Source of the DNA: Pycnopodia helianthoides
Lineage: Eukaryota; Echinodermata; Asteroidea; Forcipulatida; Asteriidae
DNA length: 64,000 nt
Direction of reading: 5' to 3'
Assembly (NCBI GenBank): GCA_032158295.1
Contig: CM063252.1
Span: 18,620,036 to 18,684,035, forward strand
In this document: piece after piece, positions 24,360-36,900 of the stretch
Layout of the letters: every line of letters begins with the position of its first letter
Position numbering within the stretch: position 1 is the stretch's first letter
The notes under the pieces: model-generated
Seen by the model: the letters and a program-made list of their open reading frames with translations, nothing else
Told to the model about the DNA's origin: nothing
Databases searched by the model: none
Position numbers and translations under genes: made by a program

Positions 24360-24851
24360 TTTGCTTCAGAAGTACGTGTTAGAGCTGCACAATGTAAAAA
24401 AGAAACCATGAATAATATAGAGCTGATGAGAGAATAACATGTAATCAGGAAGCTTTCCTGAGTTTAAAGTTCATTATAGAGATCTGATAAAGTAAGTGCA
24501 ATGTAAATGTTTGAAAAGTGATTGTCATTTTGTGACTAATTATTAACAGGCTTGTTATCACTGCAGCTTGTTTCACTTTCATGATTCTATAAATGGAACA
24601 AAAAACTCCCTCCTGATTGGACAATGGAACAATCAATTAAGCTCTTTAGGCCTATACTATTATGAGAAAACCCCATTCAGCAAGGCAACATTTTGGTTCA
24701 TCCCATAATTCCAATCTGACAATATTTTATCATACAAGTGATCAGAAAGCCTTACTTCGCCATTTTAAAAGGAATATTCGTAGTCGACCAAATTACAGTA
24801 CAAGACCCTATGAACAAACACAATTAATCTGACTGCTAACAACAGCTATAG

Positions 24852-25331
24852 TAAGAGAATAAAAGAGTAGTGACGCGGTCTTAACCGGCCGTTTAAAACC
24901 GGCAGGGTCGTGGCCGTGTGATAAAGGACCTCGCCGAGGTCCTTTATCACATGTCCACGGCCCTGCAAGGTTTTAAACGGCCGGTTAAGACCGAGTCACT
25001 ACTCAATTATTTCCATTCATAAATGCCCTTTTTGTTAAGAGGCGTAATATTAATGGAAAATCTCAACTTTTCTGTTAACTTTCATTTCCTGTCACGTCCT
25101 CGAGCCCTGTTTTGTAAAGGATATACATGCCACGCTCAACAGTTTTGTGTACGCGCACGTCATAACAATAACATGTTTTTAGATTGAATACCAGTATGTG
25201 TTGATTGGGTTTCACGTAAATTAGCGCCTGCGTATAACCTTGCGTGCCACAGGTGTGTTTATCACACGGCCACGACCCTGCCGGTTTTAAACGGCCGGTT
25301 AAGACCGCGTCACTACCCTTCTATTCCCTTA
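24852..25331. mobile_element. Composite MITE carrying three copies of one terminal repeat
   Basis: The left terminus 24852-24925 contains AGTAGTGACGCGGTCTTAAC and continues to GGCCGTGTGATAA. It is repeated inverted at 24933-25004, making a tight hairpin around GGACCTCGCCGAGGTCC, and again inverted at 25258-25331. Similarity continues to about 25430 with the region 1080-1500, so the true element may be larger. A worn terminus also appears at 31857-31905. Confidence 0.8.
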
Positions 25332-25458
25332 TTTAAACACGGCCCTGTGACATGCTCTCCACCAATCAGAATGGATAAACTCTCCAAGGTATTTATGAAT
25401 ATTAATTAATGGCAACAATGTTTTTGTATAATATAGCATAGCCAGAAGGTCTAACAAG

Positions 25459-25673
25459 CTTAAAGGGGCCATGTCGTCATGATCAAAGCAGGCCTGTGGG
25501 TGTACATGGAATTATGAACTCTCACCCAGTGACTGCAAGTGCGCGCCCTACCTCCGTATCAAATACAGAGGGCGCGGGCACATTCAGTAACTGACTGGGT
25601 GAGAGTTTATATAATTCCATGGATGTGCAGCCACTGGCCTGCAATGATCGTGATGACGCAGCCCCTTTAAAGG
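25459..25673. mobile_element. Foldback element, about 215 bp
   Basis: Inverted arms: TTAAAGGGGCCATGTCGTCA matches TGATGACGCAGCCCCTTTAA, and AACTCTCACCCAGT matches ACTGGGTGAGAGTT. The centre is near 25560 with GCGCGCCCT / AGGGCGCGG. It lies in the TIPRL/E3 intergenic region. Confidence 0.85.
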
Positions 25674-26643
25674 GCTGTGGACTATCGGGTAAAATGTCAG
25701 TGTCCGACTGCCACTTTTTAATTCATTAGGAAATAAAATAGTATCTCATCATTTACTCTATTCCTACCTCCATGCTCAAATGAGATATTGCTATTTTTTT
25801 TACGGTAACAATGAATAAAAAAAGGCAGTCGGGTACATAATTTTTTCCGTCTATCGTTCCGGTTCTACCTCATTATCATTATCAACAAATTAAAAAAAAG
25901 TAATAATAATGGCCTACTTTACTATTTTTTTAACAACAAAATACAAACAAACACTAACAGTAACACTGTGACAGGGGCACTTTTTTATTAAAAGTTTTCA
26001 TTATTTATCATGTTATATCATTCATTAATTGAAAGGATACTCGATTGGCACTGCACCTTTTGTGCAAAACAAATGTTGACAATACTAGTATCAGCAGTGA
26101 GTCCAGACCATCGAAGAATGTACACGATTGTCGGAAAGAGCATGCAGCAGACGAGCGAAGCACACGAATTGAATTGGAAATGTTTGGTAAAACCACAATT
26201 AGTTCAGTATTCTTATTCTGGTCGACAATGTTTCTTTTCAACCTCGCTCACATAAAAAGCCTATTGATATTCGATCGTCCCCGCAATTATCAACACAGCT
26301 CAGAATTTCCCTTTGGCAAGAACACCTGAAAACGATCTTGCATTCTTGATTGGAAAGAAGCAACCTGGTTAAGAATTAAAGAATGTTTTGATTAGCATGT
26401 CACGTCAAGTACAAAATGCTCACGTAGTTCCATCTATTATTGCTATTTTGTGTGAGTTTTCGTCATATTTTGGAAAAGAGACAGATTCATGATGTATCTT
26501 TAGTCAGGTATGTAACTTACTTAGTACTATCAATCAGTATAGAATCGTGATTTGTGTCAATAATTATAAATTTGTATATAATTACGAAATACGATTACAA
26601 ATTTATGAAATGCAATATCGGTAACGGGCATAACATAACACTT

Positions 26644-26716
26644 TTTCAACGATGTTAATACTTAATTAATGATAATGTTATTGTTATTATTAATTAAGTA
26701 TTAACATCGTTAAAAA
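26644..26716. repeat. Inverted repeat, arms of about 28 nt
   Basis: AACGATGTTAATACTTAATT and AATTAAGTATTAACATCGTT flank an AT-rich centre with GATAATG/TATTATT blocks. It is probably a small foldback element. Confidence 0.8.
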
Positions 26717-27955
26717 AGTCGCCTATCAACCAAAGTCGCCCCCAGACAGACACAGAGTGTGAGTCCCCTACTTCTGATCTAAAAAGCTCAGGAATAAGAT
26801 TTACATAAGATTTACATAATACATGTATTGAAAGGATGATAAAATAAGGTCATTCTAAAATAATACTGATATTACAATGCAAACCCTTTAAAAAGAAAGC
26901 CAGTTGTCTAACTCGTCTTGTTTTGCCGTGCACAGTTGTTTCATAATATTAATAATAATATTTAGTACATTTTAACTTGTCAAAATTTGTTGGGGGAAAT
27001 TTGCTGGGTTTTTTTGGCAGTTCCGTTGAATGCGTTGTGATCTGACGTCGTCGTAGTCGTAGACCCTAGTTGCAATAATCGTAATTCCCCACCATCTTCT
27101 TGACACTGACAGTCAGGGCTATGAAGGTAGCACATAATAATCCCACACTTAGTTATAAATTCCTTTTCAACCATTCTTGTCGGACTAGTGCCCAGATTTG
27201 CCCAATTTCTCCCACTTTCAATATCATAACACACATTCTACTTCTAGGAACATATTCACGGAAGTGATCTTCAATGTGTGATGCATCAGTGTAGAACACT
27301 TGAAACATCATTGAGAAAATATTTTGCACAAAAGTCGACCAAACACTAACACCAACATGACCAAAGACTGACTGCATTGTCCATGATCCAGGTATGCTTT
27401 GCAACTTCTCATTTGTGGGATTATTATGTGACTGTCGGGAGGATGGAAGGTCACGAAGACCTGCCTCTCACTTTTTTGATGATTTGCAGCTTTTATCATT
27501 TCCCCTCACAAAAAACAAAAACAAAACCAAACCCAGAAACACTGTTTAGAAACCCTCAAATTCATACTCATTCTTCAACCTTGAGTAGACAGCAGTGGGC
27601 AACTTTGTCTAGGGAACTTTGTTAGGGGGCAAGCTTGCTGGGGGCAACTTTTTAAGGGGGAAAGCTTGTTGGGTGGTGGCGAAGGTGGGGATACTTTGGT
27701 CAGACTCCAGGTCTACATCTTTTCCAATAAAAATAGTTTCCCTTCCCCACCAATCATTTTTTACTATTATAAATGATTTTGATACTTATGTAATAATTCA
27801 TTATACTTGGTTGTTGAATAGCAAAACTGTCATTTTCTAGTAAAATTAAAATGAGAAAAAACAGAATAATTTTCTTGTTTTTGTTTCTTTTAACCTGGCA
27901 GACAGCATTGATGCAGATATGATTCACACAGTGCAGGAGCTCCGACTAGATTAAA

Positions 27956-30900
27956 ATGAGCAATGCTTCAAGCTCGCGACATATTCTTTCCCCTGATATG
28001 CCAGACTTTCTTGGGAAGAGGGCGTCCTTGCCCTACACTCCAAGCCAAATGGAGTTGAGACGACTTAGACTGAACAGGTAATACTACCCAAGACATCTTG
28101 TGCTCGACATGGGGCATGGTCTACCCCCCCCCATTGTGTCTTCATTATGTGCGTGGAATCTCAGGAATTCTTTAATTAATAATAATAATGTAGATTTATC
28201 TTGCGCACAGCTCCACCTGCAGGTGCTCGAGGTGCGATACAAAAGAAACAACAAAAATACATTAAATAATCAATTAATTGATAAACGTAACAAACAGCAA
28301 AAAGTAAGGAGAACAACAATTATGAGAACGCTTGTGACATGAGATGGATGTTAAGAGCAACTTAGGGGATGGGGATACTTCTGTACAAGAGGAAAATAGT
28401 GTGTTAAAGTTTTTTATTTAAAGTTTTTACATTTTTATTTTTTGGGGGGGATACCCTCTGCCCCATATCAGGCACACAGGACCTACAGCTTTACGTCCCA
28501 TCAAAGGACAACAAAATTACGGTTAAGTATCTTGCTCAAGGGCACAAGTGTCTTGACTGGGAACTGGGATCCTGAAAATTAAGTGCTTTGGATTGAATCA
28601 AAAAATGTTCATACGTGTATTTATAATCTTTCGCTTTATTTTGTTTCTGCAGACAAATATCCATGAGTCACCCTAAACTTCCAAGCAGCGTCTGTAATTC
28701 AGTGGATAACCTCATACCGGCAGAACACTCCAGATCCAACAGTATTATCCGCTTGTCTGATATTAGACGGTAAATTGCACATTTTCAGCTGATGAGCTGA
28801 TTTCCTCTTTTTTCTTTCTTTTTAGTGCCATAGGACTTAGAAAAACACTTTAAAAAGTTTTGAGCCAAGAATTTTTCTCTTTTTTGTTGTTGGGAAAACA
28901 GAATTGTTTATCTGCAAGGGACACATCACACAAGGCGGTTTGCAGACAACCAGTTCAGCACAATCTATAAGAAGCAAAACTTTTACCTTTCAATTTTAGT
29001 TTTGGAGGATGATGCGACCATGTTAGGAAAATGGCTCTTGTGTTCGTAAAGGAATTCATGTTGGGACGTTTGTTGCCTCCAAAATGCCTGAGAATTTGCT
29101 CGATTGACTCATCAGACGTAACACAGTGTTTCTGCTGTCCATACAAATATGAGGTGGCCCACAAAATTTTCATTTCGTTCAATTTATAACCTCTGTATCA
29201 AGATTCAAGAACACACAGCTTGGATGTATAGATGGAATCACCGTGCATTTGTGTTGGTGCTGCATTCTTGTCACTTTGCAGACTGCATCAATTTTGCTTC
29301 AATCATCAATAGACCGATCCATTAGGCCCCACCCCCTTAACATATTGACCAGTCACAGCATTGGCTGCATCACCACTGGGCAGCACATGTGCATCTCTCG
29401 AATGCTACACTCAAGACATAAATGTGCGTGCTTTAAGTACGCGCGCATGCATGTTTACTTTTCTAATGGGATTTTAGAGTGTCAGACTTTTGTCGGCTTT
29501 TCAGTGGCAAAGCCAAGGTTGTGATTGGTCAACACCTAAGGGGGCGGAGCTTAATGGATCAGTTTATTGGAATTATTAACACCTCGCTCAGTATCAGTGT
29601 GCCTTGTGCTGCTCGGCCAGGGTGCTCATGCAGAGTAAAATTGTCAACTTTTTTTTTTTACGCTGTTGGTGACAGCGGAATTATGGTGAGCTGAGCTGTG
29701 GCAGTGCGCCTCAACATCGTTTTTTGATTGAAAAAAAAATTGAAGTAAACAAACCAAGAAGTTTTGATCCAAAATAAAAATTAGGAATGATTATTTAAAG
29801 TGTATCGATAGCGTATAGGCAAAAAATGGCGTTTCAGTCAAGTCTCAGTTATATCAGTCAGATATGATGTTTGAATTTTTGTTGTTGTATTAATAGGAAC
29901 CTGAGTGCCAGTAATTTAGCAGCATTGTCAGACAGTAACTTGTCCATCAAGAAAGCCTTACCTCTACGCAGCTATGACGCTCCTAACACCTTCGGCTCAA
30001 CGGCTAAACGTCTCTTTGTCCAGCTGGTCAAACAGTATTACTATCAGCTGACTGAGGGATGTGGAAACCAAGACTGCCACAACAAATTTTGCCATTCATG
30101 TAAAGGTACTTAAAAACTAAAGAAACGCTTTTTAGTTCTCCTTAAAATATACAACGTCTTATAGCAAGTTTGGGTGCAGGGCCCAATTTCATAGAGCTGC
30201 TTAAGCAGAAAATAATGCTTAACAAATTGTCTGCTAAGCAGAAATGAGCAGGATACCAGTCAAAAATTGTACATGTGTTACGCTAGTTTGGCTGGTAACT
30301 TTTTTCTGGAGAGCATAGTTTTGTTGTGCTTAGCTACTTTTTGCGGCTCTATGAAATTGGCTCTATGAGATCTTTTGTCAATTTGTAGTAAATCTTTGAC
30401 TAATGTCCGTTCATTCAGAGTTAGTCGAACTATGGTTGGCTGTGGTCCTAGATCGAACTTGCTCTTTGTTAATCACAAAAAGAGTAACTCTACTACCAGT
30501 CAATTCTTTCTGTTTCTTTTTTGTTTTCAGACAGCAAGAAAGTTATTCGGGATAAAGCTGCCATTTTCAGTATTCAACTGGCATCAAGCCACAAGTATGT
30601 ATTGTTATTCGGCACATGCTTTTTATTATTAACTACAAAATCTCAACCCATAGTAATTGTATTGTTTAGATTTGACATTAGATTGCTGGGATGTATATAG
30701 TATAGTGATTAAGTTTGCTTTTCTGAGAGTCATTGGCTTCACAACCAGAATTAATAAATAAAATAAAGATAAAATGTTAACAGATTTTGAGGTTGCAAGG
30801 GGTTAAACAAATCTTCCGTTTGAGTTGGGCAACTGTTTTGAATTATCCCTTTGAAGTTGGCATAATGTGGGGATCTTGTTCATCTTTACCCATTCATTCA

Positions 30901-33900
30901 TGGGCGTACGGTCTAGAGCAAGGTCTGGTGGCTGACTCATCAGAGTTTGGGTTTGAGTCTCTGTCTTGACACATGTGTCTCATCGCCCAAGAGTAAATGT
31001 GTACTTGCAAGGGTAGAGGTCATTGATATGAATAATTAGCAGCCTGTGCAGTCATTTGGCTGCCGGTGCTGCATACTCTTAAGGAGTTGAGATGGTTTCA
31101 GGAATGCTCATGGCCTGATGAATTGGGGTAGTAATATAAGGTGCCTACATACCTTAAAAAAGTGCATCATAAATACAGCTTTTTTATGATTATGATTAAT
31201 GTTATTATTATATCAACCTTGCATTTCAGACTTCACTTATGTAAACCAGATAGTTTCATCGACCGTCCCTTGCCACCAGAAGTTTTCAAACCACCCAACG
31301 GAAGACCAAAGCCTTTTCTTCAGACCCTGTTCTCCTCGTCTCCATTCAAGTCGTTGTTTACGACCCAGTCAAAGTGGGTTGACTCAAAAAAGAAATTCCC
31401 CACAAAGTCTTCAACGTCGTCTGCAGTCTCACCAAGCAAGAGAGGTGATGCAGTCATCAATATGTGTTTTAATAAGCCACCAAGTGGTGCTGTTAAAAAA
31501 GGATCGTCGAGTCCGTTTAAAGGTAAATTTACCCCAAGTGGCAGTCCAAAGTTTGTCCAAAAAGATGAATATGACGGACAACAAAGCGGCATTTCTAGCC
31601 CGGGAAGCTCTAATGCAAGTCACACCCAGGAACAGGCTGAGAGTTATTCCCAACAGAGGACCTTTGGGAAGAAGTCGACTGGAGTCCAGAATGGACCGTT
31701 GTCGCATCAAAACAGTGCCCCAAACCTAGCTTACTCTGGAGAGTCCGATGCCACGCATCTGTTGTCGGATGAGTTCAGCTCAGACGAGCTTTTGATTAAC
31801 CATTACAGGTATGTCAGATTTTAACAACACTCTGTGATTTATACATTTATTTTTTAAGGGAATAAAAGAGTGGGTGACGAAGTCTTAAACGCCCATGTAA
31901 AATGTAGGGTGTACAATTTAGAAACTGTTTCAAGGCAGGGGATACTTTTGGTAATTACTGAAACAATATATTACCATAAAAACTTACTTAGTAAGAAGCA
32001 CCTGAGAACTGCTGATAGTATAAAACAATGTGAGAAACGACTCCCTCTGAAGTAACATAGTTTTTGAGATAGAGGTAATTTCTCACTAAAATATTTGAAT
32101 CTGAGAGAGGCTTTAGGCATGAAGCCTTTCCTGAAGAAAACCAGAACCCAAGAAACAGGAGAGTTTCTACCCACGTCCCTACAAAACATCACAATATTCT
32201 TTATCACTGATGCAATTGTTATATCAATTAAATTTACTTAAGCAGAAAACAATTGCTTTTATACCGAGAATTCTGGTGTGTGATAAGCACTGTACACTCG
32301 GTGCTTTCCCAGGCCATAGATGGGAAAGCACTGAGTATACAGTGCTTAAAACACATCAGTGTATGGTAAAACCAAAATGTTATTCTTTATCCCCGATGCG
32401 AATTCTTACATCATTTGAATATCTGTAATTTGTTCACTTGATACATACTTTTGCAGATCGAGCAGCACACCTGTGGGTAGCTATGGTAACCTGAGCGTTT
32501 CCTCCGCTATCAGTTTCGGCAGCGGTCCACCAGAATCCTACCCATCGATGACGAGCTCTCCCGCACGGCTCCTCTCCTCCCAAGAGGCCCTTGATGAGAC
32601 GGAGGACATCAGAGAGTTTGAGAGGACAGTTTCTTTGGAGATGTCTTGGGATGGGGTTGGGGAGTTCTCGCTGACACACTTGACTCTTCCAATGCTTCAG
32701 GTACCCCCCTCAGTCAATTAGTCTAACGGACCTTCATCATGCTGCCACCATCTTGGTCTTGTTCCCTGTATCCAATAGCAGTAATGAATGCTGGCAAGAA
32801 AGGAACCAGACTATTTTTTCTTCCAGCCTCGGTCTGGTTACAATGATTTGGATTGGAGAAAAACCAAAATGGCTGCACCATGATAAAGGTCTATAGACCA
32901 TTGGTATCATCCTGTCGCCGTTTTAGAGGTGAAATGATGAAACAGTGGCAATGTTATGGGTGTAATGCATTGCACTTAGGAGTAAGTTTGGGTAGGTGAC
33001 TAGCTAGAGTCGATTAGACTTAACCGTAGTGGATCTAGGTTTCACTCGAATGCTGTGTGGTTTGACTAGCTAGTCCAACTGGATCAGCCTTGCACTGGGG
33101 CACTGTTTGTCTATTCAACTTGCAAAGTTAGTCACTGTTTCAAAATATCAAGTAATACAACCACAAGGGAAACTGACTGGGGAAATTTTCAATAATTTTG
33201 GGTTGAGAAGAAAAAGCAACAAGAGCAGGATTTGAATCTTCGGAAAAACACTTGGGACAAAATCTAAAAACAGTGAAGAAAACCACAATGGCGTTATATA
33301 AAATGTCGGAGGAAATTGGATTAATTGAGCTGTTTGAGTTGATTTAAAGACTGGTTTAGATCTGTTGACTACAGAGATTTCATTCTGAGCCACAAGCTCT
33401 GTGGTCTTGTGGATTTTTCTTCCAAATTCTAGCCCTGCAACAGGACCACTGTTAAGGGAGAACACTGCTAGCCTATTGAGACCCGTTCTGTCAGTACTTG
33501 CATCAACCATCGAGTAGATGGTGTCAAATCTGTCAGTACTTGCATCAACCATCGAGTAGATGGTGTCAAATCTGTCAGAACTTGCATCAGCCATCGAGTA
33601 GATGGTGTCAAATCTGTCAGTACTTGCATCAACCACCGAGTAGATGGTGTCAAATCTGTCAGTACTTGCATCAACCATCGAGTAGATGGTGTCGAGTTTG
33701 ACTTTACCTATTCTCAACACCACTGAATCTATGCTTGTGTTCACAGGGAGCGATTGAAACGTACAAGAACTCAGGAGATACGTCGTTTTTAATCAACACC
33801 ATAAGAACAGTGTTCACTTCATCAGAGGCACTCAATGCTAGCTTTAAGGTGAGTTTAGGATGAGGGTTGAGTTTTTGAGCATGATATGTTAATTGCCATT

Positions 33901-36900
33901 GTCAATGGGGGACGTTTGGGACACTAGGTGGTAGCAGACTTACCAGGTAAATCCATTGTTCTGAGCAATGTGCGCATGCTTAGAACTACGGAAACAATGG
34001 AATTTTACCTGGTATGTCTGCTGCCATCTTGCGTTCAAAAGTCTCCCATTGAATTTTCACCTTTTGCAGTGTTATAAGTATTCTATTAGTTTTCATCATT
34101 GGTATTAGTTCTTTTATACGGAAACTTTTGTCTCCATAAATATTGTTTAAAGGAAGGGTATACCTTTGGTAATCACTCTAAAAATGAATGGCCAGAAAAA
34201 CTTATTTGGTAAGAAGCACTGCAGATGTTACAATGCAAATCCATTGTGAGCGCGCAGACACGCAGTCAAATCTTCTCGATCGTTGATGTAAAACACTTTT
34301 GTTGACAAATGGTTTTCTGCTGAAGTAAACACACAAATTTGCTTACCAGTGAACAGCTTAATGCAATTGGGCCCTGGATATGTAAGTGGACTTCAACAAC
34401 CATTTTGATTGTAATGGCGTGTCGTGGCCGAGTGGTCTAGTTTACCGGACCCAAGCTCTGGTGTTGTCAGCAGCATAGTGTGGGTTCGAATTCCGGTCAT
34501 GACACTTGTGCCATTGAGCAAGGCACTTAACCATTGCTTGTAAAAAGTTGGGAAGGTAGTACATTCTGCTCTACCAGCCAGGCTCCTACTGGATAATACC
34601 CATGCCTACATCCTTACGAACTGTGAAGGGGGTAACCCTGTTTCAGCCCCAGCAGTAGATGGCAACGTGCCCTGGTGTCAGTTGATTTGGGTCAAATCAG
34701 TTAGCCCTCACCTTGAAGTGGCCATCCGGCTTGTGAGTTAGACGATATCTAATTTAAATAAATTGTTTTAAAAAATGTTTTCCCTTTTAACTGTCTTTAT
34801 TTTTGTCATGCAGGTTGATGACGGAAACCCAGACAGTCCTATAGACCTGCCAGCAGTCAGACAGGCGTATGCGTTAATATGGACATTGACACCACTAGAT
34901 GTCTTTCTCTCTACCATGACTAATGCATTAGAGATCTTACTAATGTCTTTAGATACAACATCCATACAAGCGGACGAGATCAATGAAGTGAGTTAAGTCA
35001 ATAATGATGGCAAATCATCTATGTAATGCTGGTTTACAGGCTTTGCATATGAATTTTGTTAACAAAAATGCCAGATTTGTGAGACTGTTTACACTTGCCT
35101 TTTTCTAAGGGTTGAAGAGAATGTGGCACACTTTTTTAGTACACTCCGTGGACACTCCATTGCTTTTGTGTAGTTAAGAAAAAGTTCCCCTTTAATGCTG
35201 CTTCCTAGGTGTATCATAAACTGTGCATGACACCTGGCAATACAGCAGTTTATGTATATGGTTACATGACTTCTGACTGGTCCCCCTCTAAGAAATTTAT
35301 TGACAAAATATCTCTGCACCCTACATTGTGTGGACATGTTTAAGTCCACCTATCTCTACACCCTACATTGTGTGGACATGTTTAAGTCCACCTATTTCTA
35401 CACGCTACATTGTGTGGACATGTTTAAGTCCACCTATCTCTACACCCTACATTGTGTGGACATGTTTAAGTCCACCTATTTCTACACGCTACATTGTGTG
35501 GACATGTTTTAGACCACCTATCTCTACACCCTACATTGTGTGGACATGTTTAAGTCCACCTATCTCTACACCTTACATTGTGTGGACATGTTTAAGTCCA
35601 CCTATCTCTACACCCTACATTGTGTGGACATGTTTAAGTCCACCTATCTCTACAACCTACAATTGTGTGGACCACACTTTGTAATTAATGGGTGTGTTCG
35701 ATTTGCTTCCCCGGGTCGACCCAGGTCTTCCCCTGGTGCGTTTGAATAGCTTTGACGTCATTCTCGGGGCTCACCCGGGTCAGCCCCAAGTGCCCTGCTT
35801 GTGGAGTGGGTCACTAGGGGCTGACCGAGGTGCATGACGTCACAATGAAAAACTTTCTCAATGGCCACCATTTTGTTTGTAATTCAGCGGGACACTTTCA
35901 GGAAGTTTGGCATACATTTTCACCTTTTAAACAGCGACTTTGTGAGCAGTAGTATTTTTTTTATTCGAAGATGGGTAATTGTGTATCAACTAGGGCGTGT
36001 AAAATAATTTAACGTTGCAGTTTCACCTTGAAAATAATTATTTTATGATCTTTTCGTGAATCTGCGGACGTAATGAACTCCGGGGTCGACCCCGGGAAGC
36101 TAATCGAACGCACCCTATACTTGCTCAAAAATTGCAATCTGTTTACATGACCTCTATTCAAAGGGTTTGAAGAGAACCATGCCAGATGTAAGACCATGGT
36201 CAATCTTTTTCATTGTAATTGCTCCTTGATTTGTTTAAATGCATTACAGTTACACAACACATTTTACATATCATCTGACGGACAGCAGTTTTGTTTGAGT
36301 GTCTTACTTAAGGATTATGACTGGCTCAGAAGGGATTCAAATTTGTATCATTATTTTTTCCACGTCAGATATTAATTCTTTTAGAAAACCCACTCCTGGA
36401 GACCTCCGAACTCCTGCGGATATTTTGCCACGTCATTTGCCGACTGCCGTCATCAACCCGTCTTGCTCTTGTGGGGGCGCTGTCCACATACGAGAAAAAG
36501 CATTTTCAGCGTCTTCTGCAGTTGTTTAAGAACTACATGGGTTCTGTATTGCGACCCAATCAAAGGTAACGACAGTTTCGTGCACTAATGTACTATTGTT
36601 GGTACTATTGTTGGCATGACAAATTGGAGGTGAGGGGGGTTGGGGTTAGGGTAGCGTTGTCATTGCGTTAAGGTCCTTGAAGAGTTTTCAAAATTTATTG
36701 TTTTGGCAGGAAGCCCAATGAGCCATTTGTGAGTTTGAATAATGTCTTGGTATTTCCTTGTTGGGTTACAAGTGAATGCTCAATTCCTCAGACTACATCC
36801 AGTGTTACTGTGTCACATAATTAGGGGCAAGCGTTTTCTTAACAACATAAAAAAAATGATAAACACCCATTCACAATTCTCATTGAAATGTGTGGCTCAA

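Larger units (their letters stand above)
24360..27901. other. Intergenic region between divergent TIPRL and E3 genes
   Basis: About 3.5 kb that must contain the 5' ends and promoters of both genes. Noncoding first exons are expected: the E3 exon with the ATG begins after an acceptor at 27900-27901, and TIPRL has an acceptor just upstream of its ATG. A minus-strand stretch ending ATGGCGAA|GTAAGG near 24760 is one candidate TIPRL leader exon; if spliced it would carry a short upstream open frame. Other contents are the composite element at 24852-25331, the foldback at 25459-25673 and an inverted repeat at about 26644-26716. Confidence 0.55.

Noticed and set aside
31199..31729. 176-aa plus-strand open frame
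   Set aside because: A shadow frame over E3 exon 31230-31808. The alternative frame links in phase with neighbouring exons and carries the expected LHLCKPD AZUL end.
33148..33744. 198-aa minus-strand open frame with repeated [14 protein letters not shown] units
   Set aside because: It is the translation of the 42-bp minisatellite, whose period is divisible by three. The opposite strand is also open. It lies in an intron of the E3 gene and has no domain.
34424..34510. Possible tRNA-Ser/Leu-like gene
   Set aside because: Boxes A and B are present, but no cloverleaf with a proper anticodon arm forms. The same head with the same downstream body occurs many times in the window.
33491..35680. CRISPR-like regularly spaced repeats
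   Set aside because: The units are contiguous without unique spacers, the genome is eukaryotic, and no cas-like gene is present. They are minisatellites.
35328..35684. 118-aa repetitive open frame
   Set aside because: It is the other 42-bp array read in frame. Several frames are open at once, which is typical of a tandem repeat rather than a gene.
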